Below the pieces are notes generated by a model. That model was not told where the DNA came from. It ran no database searches and worked only from the letters and a program-made list of their open reading frames with translations. Made by a program: the position numbers and the translations under genes. DNA of 64,000 nt from Ulota crispa (taxonomy: Eukaryota; Streptophyta; Bryopsida; Orthotrichales; Orthotrichaceae), in assembly GCA_963920765.1 (NCBI GenBank), contig OY987246.1, forward strand, positions 2,544,501 to 2,608,500. The letters run 5' to 3'. This document shows, piece by piece, positions 37,679 to 50,400 of the stretch. Every line of letters starts with the position of its first letter. Positions within the stretch are counted from its first letter, which is position 1.

Positions 37679-37930
37679 CATGATATTCATTAATTTGGGA
37701 AACGGCAATTCCCAATTTGTATGTCTCCTTAATTTGAAACTCTCATCTTAATCTTGTTTGGCACGCCTATGAGAAAACAACTAATACTTTATAGATACTT
37801 CACAAATGACAGACGTCTAGATCCGAATTAATCATGAAGAAGTGGAAATAAAATGGGAGAGACATGAAATGAAAATGTGGCCAGAAGTCCCAAAATGTGC
37901 TAGAATTCCCAAATTAATGAATATTGCGTT
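37679..37930. mobile_element. Inverted-repeat element, copy N5
   Basis: The left end GATATTCATTAATTTGGGAA is mirrored by TTCCCAAATTAATGAATATT at the right. About 250 bp, non-coding. Confidence 0.7.
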
Positions 37931-38185
37931 CTATAGTAGACAAATACTGTATACGTTGACATTTAGTATTGATAACATTAAGAGGATTGTTGACATTTAG
38001 TGTTGGGGTTTGTAATTAGTGTTGCCAACACTAAATATCATTATTAGTGTTATACATGGATTACTCAAATTACTCAAATGTGTAAACATAGAAGTGAAAG
38101 ATCAAATGTGTTTAAGCATACAGGTGAAAGAGATGGAATGCTCTTCCTCACTCCTAGTTATATAGTCTCCCTCCTAGTCATTAGG

Positions 38186-38399
38186 AAAAATTTTGAGCCC
38201 TCTAGAAGGCCCTTACGAGATGTGCATATAGAGAAATTTCTGACCAATTTCAGAGGTCAGATCTAACCTTTGTCACCCGGTTAGATCATATGACACACTG
38301 TATGAACCACTTTTATAAAAAAAATTACTATTTTTTTTACCTCCGTTATGTAGCGGGCACGCATTCATAAGGGCCTTCTAGAGGGCTTAGAATTTTGCC
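38186..38399. mobile_element. Foldback element with AGCCCTCTAGAAGGCCCTTA ends
   Basis: The stretch from about 38186 and its inverse ending about 38399 pair over some 30 bp around TCTAGAAGGCCCTTA. The interior is AT-rich and non-coding. Confidence 0.65.
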
Positions 38400-38420
38400 A
38401 ATGTAACCTTTTCCTTCATG

Positions 38421-38502
38421 TTAAACTTTCTCTCAAGGCTAACCCTCCTCTCGAGGCTAACCTTGTTCTCCATACTAACCTTCCTCTCCAAGCTAACCCT
38501 CC
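38421..38502 (+). repeat. CTAACCCTCCTCTCC minisatellite, first array
   Basis: Four to five degenerate units of 18-20 bp near GCTAACCCTCCTCTCCAAG. The same unit recurs at 39322-39380. Confidence 0.7.
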
Positions 38503-39068
38503 CATGGGGAGGTCACTCAATGTATTCTTTGGAGGTCACGTGCGATCAAGTAATTTTTCCACCTCTATTTACTTTTTAATAAAATTTGATTTAGCTCCAA
38601 AATTTTGGGCAGTCTCATAAAATCATTACATCTTTTATGAGAAATTTTTTTGGGTTCAAATGAATTAAACAAGATATCTAAACACGCAATCAAGAATTGC
38701 ACTAAAATGGCTGAATTCTCACTTCAAATATTTATCAAGATTGCTTTTGATTGACAAATGTCTCCAGTTTTTAATATACACAAACTATAACCAAGCCTTT
38801 GTTTATTGGCAATTTAAAAATATTTTTTACCACATAATGTAGGAGGTTGAATTTTTTTTAGCTATACAATGTATTTATTTTCTTCCAAAATTTGTAAGTA
38901 ATTATTTAGAATAAATAAAATTTTCTATAGTTCACAATGTAAGCTTTCAATAGAGAAGAACACACTATAATTTTTTCAAATTATTTAATTAATTTCTTTC
39001 ATTATAAAGATAGGGGTCAAAGATTTTGATTGCACGTGTACCACAAAAAAATGAGGAGTGCACCCCCG

Positions 39069-39314
39069 ACTAGAAGAAAAACACGAATAAATGACTGCCA
39101 CAAATTGCAATGACTAGGTCACCATAACTGCCTTGCAATTGCACAAACAACTACACAACAACTACACAACAACTGCACAACAACTGCACAACATTTACAC
39201 AATTACAATCTAGTCGTGCAGTTGTTGTACAATTGTTTGTGCAGTTGCAATGCAGTTATGTAAACCTAATTGTTGCAATTTGTGGCAATTGTTTATCCTT
39301 GTTTTTCTTCTAGT
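39069..39314. mobile_element. Foldback element with ACTAGAAGAAAAACA ends
   Basis: Perfect 15-bp terminal inverted repeats and long pairing arms (CACAAATTGCAA; TGCAATTGCACAAACAA) surround a run of ACAACTGCAC units. Total 246 bp. The CTAACCCTCC minisatellite begins next to its right end. Confidence 0.8.
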
Positions 39315-39321
39315 GCCTCGT

Positions 39322-39380
39322 GAACCCTCCTCTCCAGGCTAACCCTCCTCTCCAAGCTAACCCTCCTTTTCAGGCTAACA
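39322..39380 (+). repeat. CTAACCCTCCTCTCC minisatellite, second array
   Basis: Three units near CCCTCCTCTCCAGGCTAA, the same as at 38421-38502. The open frame across it is a repeat artefact. Confidence 0.7.
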
Positions 39381-39692
39381 AGTCTTCTCCCGACTTTGGC
39401 CTACATAAAACTCTAGAACCCTATTCTAGACTTTCAACATTTTTCTCCTACATTTTGAAACAAACTAATTTACTTTGTCTTCAAGCATTTACAATGTTGT
39501 GCTTCAAATTTGACACTTCAAGATATTACTTTTTTTTTTAAGGGTCCTTTAAATTCTTTCTCCATAGCCTTGCACTTCAAGCATTGCTCTTGCACTTCAA
39601 GTTCGTTGCATAAATAGTTGTTTAACCATTCACCAAGGAGGATATAGGATAAAGCTCACTAAATTTTAGATAAATAGTGTTTTGAAGAGTCA

Positions 39693-39969
39693 AACGTCAT
39701 ATTTGTTAATTTGGGAAGAGACCCTAATTTTGGGAACAAACTAAGTTTAAGGTGATCACCTTAAACCGAGCTCTAGGTTTAAGCAACGTTTTTTTTGGTA
39801 CTCGTGCCCTCACCTAAGAGGAGGAATTTGCATGGGACAAAATCTCAGTGGCTTAAACCTAATTTAATACCTTCAAAACTGGTGTTTAAATGCCAAAAAG
39901 AAAAATGTTGGGTTTAAGGTGAAGTACAACTTGGGAATTTAATTTTCCCAACTTACTAAATATGGCATT
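39693..39969. mobile_element. Inverted-repeat element, copy N6
   Basis: The left end AACGTCATATTTGTTAATTT is mirrored imperfectly at the right (CTTACTAAATATGGCATT). The interior shares TTTAAGGTGATCACCTTAAA and GAGGAGGAATTTG with copies N1, N2 and N4. Confidence 0.7.
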
Positions 39970-40099
39970 GTTATTAATTTGACGTACTAGGATAGAGTGA
40001 CAAGAGAAAAATTTTGAGGGGCCTGAAACACCTATCATCCATGCTTGCAGCATGTCAAACCCTAAGAGGGCAACTCTAGAGATGCTATTAATACATTCA

Positions 40100-41624
40100 T
40101 TCAATTTTGTTTTGTGAAAATTAGCAATTGTCAAAAGAACAATTAGCTTATGATCAATTAATTTGTAGCGTTGGTAGTTGGCAAGATTTGAACTTAACGT
40201 AATCTTTCACCATGAAAAGGTCAACGATTCTCCCAACTCTAAAAATGGAGATGGGATTGAAACAAAAATAACATGTAATAAATCAATGTAAATGTTAGAG
40301 TTTAAAATTATTGCTTTCATTAAATGAAAATTTCTAAACTTCTTCTAAGATATTTTTCAAGGTATGTAACTAAATATTGAAATTTTGTTGCGTTTTTCCA
40401 CAAAAAAATTGCATCAATGAAAGTATTGAAGTAGTGACAATTCCTCTATAACTGCATAGCACTTTTCTAAAGTTGGAATAATCATGCAATTGCATTGTTT
40501 TTTACTAACATTGTTTTGCACAAAGAAAACCCTTTCACATGTGGCTACATTCACAAGTTTACATCTAACTATTTTAGAAATATTAAGAAAATTAGAATAC
40601 TTCAAAAAATTTAACCTTTTTATTGACCAATTGTTTATTATCAAATTGGCATGTATCTTGTACTTCAGGAAATGAACAAGAAAAAATTCCCTTTTCACAA
40701 TATTAGCCAAGTAATTTTTCTGCAATTTTTTCTTTTACCAAAATGACTTCCAATATTTATACATTTCTTTCCAATTATACAACCTATAAATATCTAGTTG
40801 GCTTGACAGTGATTGAGCTCAATGAGCCCAAATTTTGACATCTAATAAGAACCTGATGTGCTGGGTGAATTGGTAGTTAGTGTGTTGTTGGCTGGTGAAG
40901 GTGCAAAAAAAAATTGGTTAAACTTTGGAATTGGAAAAATGTTGGTCAAATTATCACACTTTTTGTAATCATTCTATAAATATTTATAAGGAATGTTTAG
41001 TGCATGCTTGAGAAGAACCCGTTGAAAATGGAAAATGCTATATATTAATTGGCAAAGCTCCAAAATCTCCTTAAACATTGCTTGAATTAACCAAGCTCCT
41101 AATTAAGTTGGTTGCAATCTCTATTTCCTAATTTGAACCAACCAAAGATGTTTAATAATTTAATCCAAACTTCAATTAGCTGAAAACTTTTATTTCCTAC
41201 AACATTTTTTCTTTTAATTTCCATAACTACCAAAAACCTAGGCACTCATAAATAATTGGTTAATGTTGAGGTTGCTGTATCTCTGTTATAAAAAGAAAAC
41301 GTGTCTGTTTATCATGAGGAATTTAAAATTATTTATTAACACCAAATACTCAAAATCGTCTATTATAAATCATCTCAAGCATATGGGTGTGTGTCAATAA
41401 TCAAAAGTTTGAAATTTAAAAGGAGAGGGAAAAGAAAAGGCAAGGAAAGAGAGGACAAAAAGTCATTAGAAAGTAAGAGAGATGGCACAAAACAAGAACG
41501 TGACATACTAGTTGTAATAATGCACCAAAAAAGGGCAGCTTAGCTCTCCAACAATTCAAAGGCATGGAAAGTATTGGAATTGTGTATGAAAGAGATCTAA
41601 GCATTCAACAAATAGTTGATATAA
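40100..41624. other. AT-rich stretch, nothing supported
   Basis: I see no gene, element end or RNA that I can support here. Confidence 0.4.
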
Positions 41625-41837
41625 CACCATATTTGTTATAATGAGAGAATGGAGACCTCTCAAAACAAGCATGTTGATTTCAACCAAAATCACCAATTTC
41701 CATTAATATGAGAGTTTTGAGCTTGAATCAAGCTAAATTGACATAAAACCTTTTGTCAAATTGACCTATTTTTATTTGAATTTTGGTTAAATTACCTCTC
41801 AATTCACTTGAAAACTCTCATTATAACAAATAGGGTG
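41625..41837. mobile_element. Short inverted-repeat element, 213 bp
   Basis: The left end CACCATATTTGTTATAATGA is mirrored at the right by TCATTATAACAAATAGGGTG. Non-coding MITE-like element. Confidence 0.75.
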
Positions 41838-43377
41838 TATTATTTGCTACGGCAATGATTCTTCTTGTCAATGTTACTTGGTAAAAACGTAAGAGTAAAA
41901 TTCACCTTAATAAATTGGTGTTCAAGAATTTTGTTTATATATTAGTCTCTACTTAGACATTTGAATTGGCCACTTTGTGAAGATCAATTGGTTGACAGTT
42001 ACACTAATTAATGTTGGTTCTTTCTAGACATTGCCTTCACAAAACTCATTTTTGTACCAATGGCAGGTGCTCAGTGGATATGGCAAGGCATGCAAGTCAT
42101 TGTTAGTAAGATAAGGTTGCTTTAGCATTAAAGTGTCCATAACCCACGCCATAACCTCCAAGGAACATTTTCTTTTTTGGCAATTTTTTCATAACATGTG
42201 AGCTACAACACAATAATAGCGTGTTTCTTTTGAAAACCCTTGATTGAATATTATAAAAATTTCTAAAAATTACAATAAGATAGTTGATAGAAAAAAAAAG
42301 ACTAACTATAAGGTGCTAGCAATAAAAATTTGATCACAATGTAATAGGTTACCCAAATTAACCAATCCCTATATATAAAATCAAAAATCCATTAACAAAG
42401 AAAGCTCTAGATGTCTACTATGTACAACAAGCATGATTGAACAATGATTGAGCATAGTTCAACCATTGAGGATATGTGGGGTGATCTTGAAGTACAACTT
42501 ATATTGATAATGACATTTATTGTCACTCCCTTGATTGACTCAACATATTATTTCTCATTATGAGAATCTTCTTTCAAGTCACCTAATTCCTAAACCTCAC
42601 CAATATCTAGGGAGATTTTGAGCTTCCTTAGGTAAAAAATTTGACATTTCTCATTTTCAACCAATTTTTTAGTGCATGCACCAAATATTGCCTATACAAT
42701 TATACTGTGATTGTGATATGAAAATCTATCCAGGTTTCATGCAGTTGATCCAAATTACGACTAGTTTTTTTGACATTTTATTTAGCTTTTTTATCTCCCC
42801 CGCTCATTGACCCTCACTGAAAATTGCAAACCAATTGCAAGCTACTTACCTCCTTGGATCACAAAAAACCTTCTAACTGAAAGATAAGTTGGATGCAGTT
42901 ATGCAAATTTAGTTTGGATTTGCAAGATCAAATGGATACTTAATTTTTGTAGATAACCTCTTCAAGCTCGACTAAAAATGGTAAAAACCCCATGCATCCC
43001 CAAATGAAACAGGTGAGCTGATGAAAAAAAGATGACATTTTAATACTCTCAATTTATTTAAATGCTAGTTCGGCCCAAATCAAATCGGGTTCATTCAACA
43101 GCAGCAAATCGAGACATCCAGATTTTCCAACACGGTAAAACAGTGGTTGAAGAGATCATGCACACTGTTGAAGAAATGACAGGTGGACAGTTGGGTGGAT
43201 TCCCCTCTTGGCTGGACCAGATCATGTTTTTTACAGGCACAGTTTTTTTGAGTTTAATTTTCTCTTTTTGCGTAGAACTCATTGTCAAGTACAAGCCATT
43301 GTGTGCGTCAAATTTTTTCATATTTAACATTGGATGGTTAAAAAAAACATTGGATGGTTAAAGGAAACATTGGATGG

Positions 43378-44279
43378 TTAACCCCTTAGGGCCGGAGGAG
43401 GCATAAACTGCCTTCTTAGGTTTGGAAATGAAATTTAGGGTATGTTAGCAATTTTGGATCATGGGTTGACTAGTTACAAACATGTAAGGAATGAAGTTTA
43501 TTTTCACCGGTACTTGTTCAATCAAAGTTTGGAAGTATATTTTGTTGTAGAGAGAGTGATTCATCAGAAGGGGTATTAGAAAATTTGAGTGTTTAGTACA
43601 AATCACTCATTGAAACACCAACAAGAGGATGACGTCACCTGATGTCTTTAGAGACCAAATAAATTATGCCATCTAGTTATTATGTGGCTTTGTACCCCCT
43701 ACTTGAGCATTTCAATCCAATGAGCGTTGCACGGTCAAAATCACTTATCTATTGTCACGCTTCTTTTGAAAAAACATATGGTTGTAGATCAATACTATTC
43801 AAACAACTTGTCCGGTTGGATTTTCTAACCATGCAAATCTCATTTTTCTAAAAATGATAAAAATTTCATGATCTTTTCCACAATTTTTGCACCCTAACCA
43901 CCCTTGCCTTTCCTTCATTGAATACAGCAAATGGTACGACTTTTCCCCAAAACCCTAAGTCCAAGCCCTTCAACATATCACATATAAGAAAAGTGCACAA
44001 TTTCAAAATCTAATTTCACGACAGTTGCTTGTAGGAGCCATTCATTCAACTTGTACAATCCAAATTTAATATGATGCACCACCTTTCACTTAACCAATGC
44101 AACACATATCATAAGCATATAGTCCAAAAAATTTACATGCTCATCTTCCAAGACCGCAGTTTACATTGGTATGGTTAGATTGTGCTTTTTACATATGAAT
44201 TAATTGCTAAAAACTTTGAAGCAATTAGTTTTTCCAAAAGAATGACCAGCTTGGAAAGCAGGCGGCCCTAAAGGGTTAA
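43378..44279. mobile_element. TTAA-flanked element, about 0.9 kb
   Basis: The left end is TTAACCCCTTAGGGCCGG and the right end, other strand, is TTAACCCTTTAGGGCCGCC. Just before it a TTGGATGGTTAA motif occurs three times. No coding content is recognised. Confidence 0.75.
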
Positions 44280-44893
44280 AAGAAAGATGCATTGTTTACA
44301 TTCTAAGATTATGTGCCTTACAATATTCAGATAAATTGAGCTTGTACAAGATATAAGGTAGAAGCTTCTAAAATGGTGCCATGAATGGTGCATGCTCTAA
44401 AATGGTGCACCTCCTCAAATGTACGTACTTTTGTACATATTGTTTTTCATAACCCTTCAACAATGTACATGCAATGTACATTTGAAGAGGTGCACCACTT
44501 TAGAGACCTATGGCCTTTCCACTTCAAAATATCATAACTAATTATGCAAAGCTTCAAAAAAATATGAAATAACTTAGGTTAGATGCCAATTCCTCTTGTC
44601 TTTCAAAGAATATTTACTAAAAAAATATTTCAGGAAGTTTCTCCTCCTCAAAATTCAGTTTCAGCCCTTAAATGCTCCATTTTGGAACCTCCTACCTTAC
44701 ACTAGAACCTCGGTATCCCCACCCTCTCACCCATAATTAAGTTGGATGAGCAATCACCTTGTTATGGAAATATGAGTGTACACGAGCTTGGGAAATAAAC
44801 TATCAGTTGGCTGAGGCAGCATATTGGCGAAGTCTGATGGCAAAGTGACTTTTGCTTAATTAACCAATAATCCAACTAGGGCAGCTTAGTTTC

Positions 44894-45112
44894 TTAACCT
44901 CTGAAGGGCCCTTGGGTTCTGGAGATACGGTACCAAATTCGGTCGCAACCAATATTCAGAAGTTTGAATTAACTGGAAATTAAATGTTACAACCATACAT
45001 ATTGAAGGGTAGTATGATGGTGGGTGCATAAAAAAATTAGAAAGCCCTTAGAGCAGCTCAAATACGTCTATACATACAGTTGCAAAGGGCTTTTGGACAA
45101 TTCAGGGGTTAA
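44894..45112. mobile_element. TTAA-flanked element, 219 bp
   Basis: The left end is TTAACCTCTGAAGGGCCC and the right end, other strand, is TTAACCCCTGAATTGTCC. Similar in size to the element at 1814-2047. Confidence 0.6.
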
Positions 45113-45712
45113 GTAATTGTCCTTGTAATCCAGTATGCCAAGTGTTAGTCCTATTTTGCACAATGTTCTTTTACATTGTTCCTTGCTCTCACAATGTTTT
45201 CACAATATTCAATGAAGTTTGTTTTGTTGCGGTACATTATGTAAGGTTATGTTACTTTCCATTTTCAATGTGTTATGAGGTATTCGGGGCCGTTACGGCA
45301 ATTAAGCAAGTTGCATAAATTGAAAGTGAATTTGGACAAGTATTGCTTTTATACATGAAGCTTTTTATTTATGGAAAAAGGTTGATCCACTTCAATGACC
45401 TTACCCTTTATGCTGGGATTTTTCACTGATCTTAAAGTGTTGGGAAGAAAATACATAAATATTGTTACTTTAAGCTTCTCTTCATGTTAACATTGCAATA
45501 TTGTTTACTAGATTATTCATATGAATTACTCCTACTACTTTTCACACGTGCTGTCATGACCAAAGGGTAGTTTGTAGTCATTTGAGCTAAATGAAGTGAT
45601 CATGGTTTACTCTGTATTCTTGGGCTCCAAGATCTTATGTACACAATGGAATTTGAAAGATTAAACATAGTTAAGCATATGTTGCATCGACCTAATTTTG
45701 CAGCAAATAAGC

Positions 45713-46085
45713 TTAACCCCTAAACGTAGAGGCGGATGAAAAACGTCTGCACGCTTTGAAAAAAGATTCTGAGTTACAAAAAAAATCGTTTTTCATCTGA
45801 TTCTTTTCAGAAGTGATTGTAAACACATGATCCATCATGGAATGCAAAAAATTATCTCATTAGATGTACTCATATTTTTAGGTAACTCAAATTGTGAGAA
45901 GATACAAAAATATGATGTTAGGTCCCAAGTTGTCCTTCTTGCAACTTTCATGAGGACAGACACCATGCACTGTTGACTTTTGCAACTTTAGGAAACAATC
46001 CTATAGGCTAGGCACTTGCTGCTAGTACTGGTGATAGAACTGTACCGGGCTGGTCACGGTGACCAGCCCGGCGTTTAAGGGTTAA
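45713..46085 (+). mobile_element. TTAA-flanked element, TTAACCCCTAAACG type
   Basis: It starts TTAACCCCTAAACGTAGAGG and ends GGCGTTTAAGGGTTAA. It is a full-length relative of 31451-31807 in the same orientation. Near its right end is a short perfect palindrome, GGGCTGGTCACGGTGACCAG plus CCC. Confidence 0.8.
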
Positions 46086-46998
46086 TACCAAAAGTACTTA
46101 CAATAGGTATTTCGATGGTCCCGAAGACAACAAACGAAGCTTGCTCTGGAGCACCTTCACAAGAGAATTAACTAAGATGAAGGTATCAAATACTATTTCA
46201 TTCAACCATTCTTTCACCCCTAAGAGTGCAAGGATGGGCAGCATGTAGATCTGGAGCTTTTGAGGCAAAATGTATGAATGTCTACGGAGATTTTTAGAAA
46301 CAATATCTACAATTTATTTTCTTCCATTCGTTCTTATATGAATTGATTCAGAACCTTACACAAAAATCATGAAGCATCCGATAACAAAACTAGTCATAGA
46401 GTTGAAGCATAGACAAAAATTGTTTCTAAACATCCTTGGATATATTTCATTCACGCAACTCCTATATTAAGCATATATTTCATTCACGCAACTGCTATAA
46501 TAAGCATTTGAAATCATTCATTGTCCACATATCGGATCCACCTAAAAGAGTTACACAAATGTCAAACTCAAGTACAAAAACCAACAAACATGAAGGGAAG
46601 CCGTTTAGTGAAATGTCATTCTAGGCCCATCATTGTGGATTAACTTTGGCTACTGATTGACAACATTAGTCGGTTTCATCTTTAGTGTTTTTAGCTCTAA
46701 CCGTAACGTTTGTTCTATCATCCAATATTATTGAATTCTCCAGAACCTTCTTAAGCATATGCTGAACGGAAAAAATTAATCAGATTTGGAGGGATGTAAG
46801 AGTGTAACTTAATATTCAAAAGGTTATGTTGCAAGGAAACGACTTCTAACATTGCTTCTCCAAAAAAATAGAATACGCAATTAAAATTTCTTCATTTCGT
46901 ATAATTCTATGCCTGTAGTGTCTCACTACCAGTAAAGAACTTTTGATTCATCGTCTAATACATAAGAAACGAATCACTGAATCCTTGCCACAAATGTC

Positions 46999-47279
46999 AT
47001 GGATTGGAATTCTTACTTCAGAAGGTACGTATTCGGAAGAAGTGAAGACCCAGATATAAATGAGCTTTTCTGCAATCCACTGACTAAGAAATGCCGTCAG
47101 TTGCAAGATGTGCCCCAGTTTTACGACAAAAATTGTCCAAGGGTCCACTACATTGGAGTAGGCTACGCAATGAATTGTGCAAAATCATCATTGTTCAGAA
47201 ATCATCAGGTCCTGTTGATTTACAGAACGCTAAAATACAAGAATCTACTGAAGAATCCCAGTCCTTGCCGTTGGTATAA
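46999..47279 (+). pseudogene. F-box/kelch-like fragment, frameshifted
   Basis: One frame reads EDPDINELFCNPLTKKCRQL and FYDKNCPRVHYIGVGYAMN, typical of the region after the F-box in plant F-box/kelch proteins. The continuation (CKIIIVQKSSGP, then STEESQSLPL) is in another frame, so a frameshift lies near 47170. No F-box and no full kelch repeats remain. It sits just 3' of WDR83 on the opposite strand. The family call rests on resemblance only. Confidence 0.45.
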
Positions 47280-47469
47280 ACATATCTGAGTCTGAGTGTA
47301 ATCTAACCTCATAGTTGTAGTGATGCACAAAAGATTGAGCTCCAAGCACTCCTCTTCCACATGTCCAAACTGTTAACGTGATGACGCATCAAGAAGAAAT
47401 CGTCACACGTGTCGTAGTTGGATCGACCTTCTCAAATTGAAATTGTTTCCGACAGACGTGAACGCAATG

Positions 47470-50400
47470 TCATGTTTTCCACATACGGACAGTGCCATCA
47501 ACAGAGGATGTAAGCATGCAGCTCTCTGTGGGATGGTAAGACACAGCTGTCACCTGCCAGTTGAACAAACTGAACTTATAAGTACAAAGGTAGAAATAGC
47601 TCCTAATGAAAAAATCCTACTCCAGCGAGTGTTCAGACTGTTCACCTGGGAGCAGGAGTTCTTCGTATGATCATCTAAGAGTCTTTCAAGTATGGAAAAA
47701 AAAGAAGTGCGTTCCGGTGGAGCACAAAGCAAGTGGAATTCAGTCATCAAACTTGCTTTACCCCTAATCCTAATCTGCCAAGTTATTGGAGTTGTAAGGT
47801 ACAGCATTTCACTAACGAACCCCTCTTTGTAGGAAAATTATCAGAGGAAGTATGAAAAACGTACCACAGCCTGATGTGCTTTGAAAGAAATGACGACCGA
47901 ACCATCCACAAGGTCCCAGAAGAACACACGACCGTCTTCGGACCCGCTTACTACATGGGCGTCTGTATTCGTTAGGCAGCTATCCATCTTGTATGCCTGT
48001 TCGTGATCAAGGCAACCTTACCGAGTTAGCTGGTAGTGGCTACGCTAGGACATAAGCTCGCGAGGACAATACTTTACAAATTCTGGAAAAAAAAAAAATC
48101 CTCAGAAGGTTATACCTTGTTTTCATGTCCCTTATATTCTTGCAATTGCTCCCCAGACGACCTGCGTCATAACAAGCATTTTACCGTTGAGACAATGTTC
48201 TAATGAAAAGAAATCTACGAACAATACAGTCTTTTGGATTTCATAAGCCAATCCTACTGCCGATGATCACAATGTCGTTGCACACGCTTAATACTAGAGC
48301 TGATAGAAAACCAATTGTCGCCAGAAGACCATGACCGTTCCAAAGAGGAGGAAACAGGAACCTGTCAAGAAGCCGTATGGTAGAATCAATGCAACTTGCC
48401 AGCACACAATTTTCATCATTTGATAAGGCCACACAATTCACAGCTTGCCCCAGGTCATCAACAATCTCCCTGCAATGACAAAGACCAGCCAAGGGTTGTA
48501 AAGCTTCCTACCCTTTGCCATTGATCTCAAACAAACCCTACATCCAAGCGTAAAAGTCCATGACGACCAGCCATTATAAGACGGCAACCTTGAATCAAAG
48601 GATAACCAAACACTATCATGTGCTGAACCCTAAAAACAGCGCATCACAACCTAAAAACTTTGCAGATAAAACAAAAAACTTGATGCTAAGATTTACTTCT
48701 ATAAGAGCGCAGCCTAACGTATACGTTACTGCTGTACGGTAGCAAAGACTTTCTCGTCCACGAGTTGAAAATTTTACCTGCCATTTCGAATATCAAAAGT
48801 TCGAACAGTTCCATCGACAGAGCCGGCGATAATCTCTGTCTTCGTCAACACAAGTGATGTCACGCTGTCACTGAACGTGTCAATAATCTGTCACGAATGA
48901 AAATGATGTCAGAACTAGCTCCTCAGCGTGTCAATTTTCAATATTTAAGGCCGTCTTCTTCAAGGAATGCAAGATCCCCATTATCATTTCTAGATATAAA
49001 AGCAGTACGTGCACAAGTTTCAAATTCAATGAGGAAAATGCAAGAACTTCAGTTCAAATAACACAAAATACTGCCTACAGTTTAGGATGGACTACCAATT
49101 ATGAATTTTTCAAAAAACTATCTTACAATTTACCCAAGCGGGCACACCTGAACAGGATCAAATCTGTTGGAGCGACAATCCCATGCCCGAACACTGCGGT
49201 CGTATCCCCCCGAAACAAGGGCTGCTGAATATTCGTTAAACTTTACAGCATTGATCTGAAGACAATTAGCAAGCGCTTTTCAGTGACAACACCGCATCTC
49301 CCTGTCAAACAAGACGACGACTCTAAGTCGCTAGACTGGACTCAACGGATTTCACCAGAAGTGAACGAAGACATAGTGCTTAATGCCTGAAGACCAGACT
49401 GGGCATTTTTAGCAGTTTTGAGTAGGCTAAGCATGCACTTGCTTTTATTGAATTTTTATTCCCTGTCTGACAAACACATACATGCAATATTATTTACCAA
49501 TTACAGTAATAGTAAAAAAACTCACTCAATCTAAAGTACCCTTCTCACAAAATGATCAAACACACTGATCATTTTAAAACCATGAATAATTGGTCCTCTA
49601 AGGGTTAATACTGATGTATAAACATATATAAACGGGATTATTCATAGAATTTAGAGCCGAATGAGCTCAGGAACAAGCCTACAATAAGCTCATTGCAAAA
49701 GCATCAGTAGTCAAACCTCGCTATCGTGACCTTGGAACTTGCGAATGATACGACCGGTAGGAACATCCCAATACAGGAGCTGTCGATCTCCTCCACATGA
49801 GCTCAGCTTCGAATTGTCACTGCCAAGCCAATCCACATGACCGCTTCAGTCTACCGTGCACCCTCACATGTGCTACATTTTGCCACCATCTATCGCTGCT
49901 ACATTGCTAAGCGTAATAAGGTAGCGATGCCTATTTCCGTTACCCTGCTCAAGTCTGACATACAGGGGCTTTTGAAGTGTGACCGATACGACCTGACCAT
50001 AACAGTGGATATCTTCAAGAGTATGGCGCAACATGGTAATAAGAAAATAAGGTAATCGAACTTCTACTAAACAAACTTAGGTCCATTGAAGACTACCCAA
50101 AGATGCACAAGAGATTTAAATGCACCTTATATGACATTTTGAACCCAAAGTATGTACCCCCAAACTTGTGCAAATGGGTCGCATGCTTGTCCCTAAACCC
50201 TAAACCATGATTGGCACCCTTCCACCGGTGTACTCCGCGTTCCAGAGAGACTACATAGTTAACACGGGAGGCTAAGTTTTAAGAGCCTCTACAAGTCCAA
50301 AGATGTAAACTCACCGAAAATGTTAACTGTTTCAAACAACTAACCTAATATTTATGAACATGTATTCTCCACGTGCCAGCAAGTGGAAAAAAACCTCAAT

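Noticed and set aside
39320-39541. Frame starting MNPPLQANPPLQANPPFQA
   Set aside because: Translation of the CTAACCCTCCTCTCC minisatellite.
43062-43361. 99-codon + frame with HGKTVVEEIMHTVEEMTGG and a hydrophobic segment
   Set aside because: No splice context and no family I recognise; single short frame in repeat-rich DNA.
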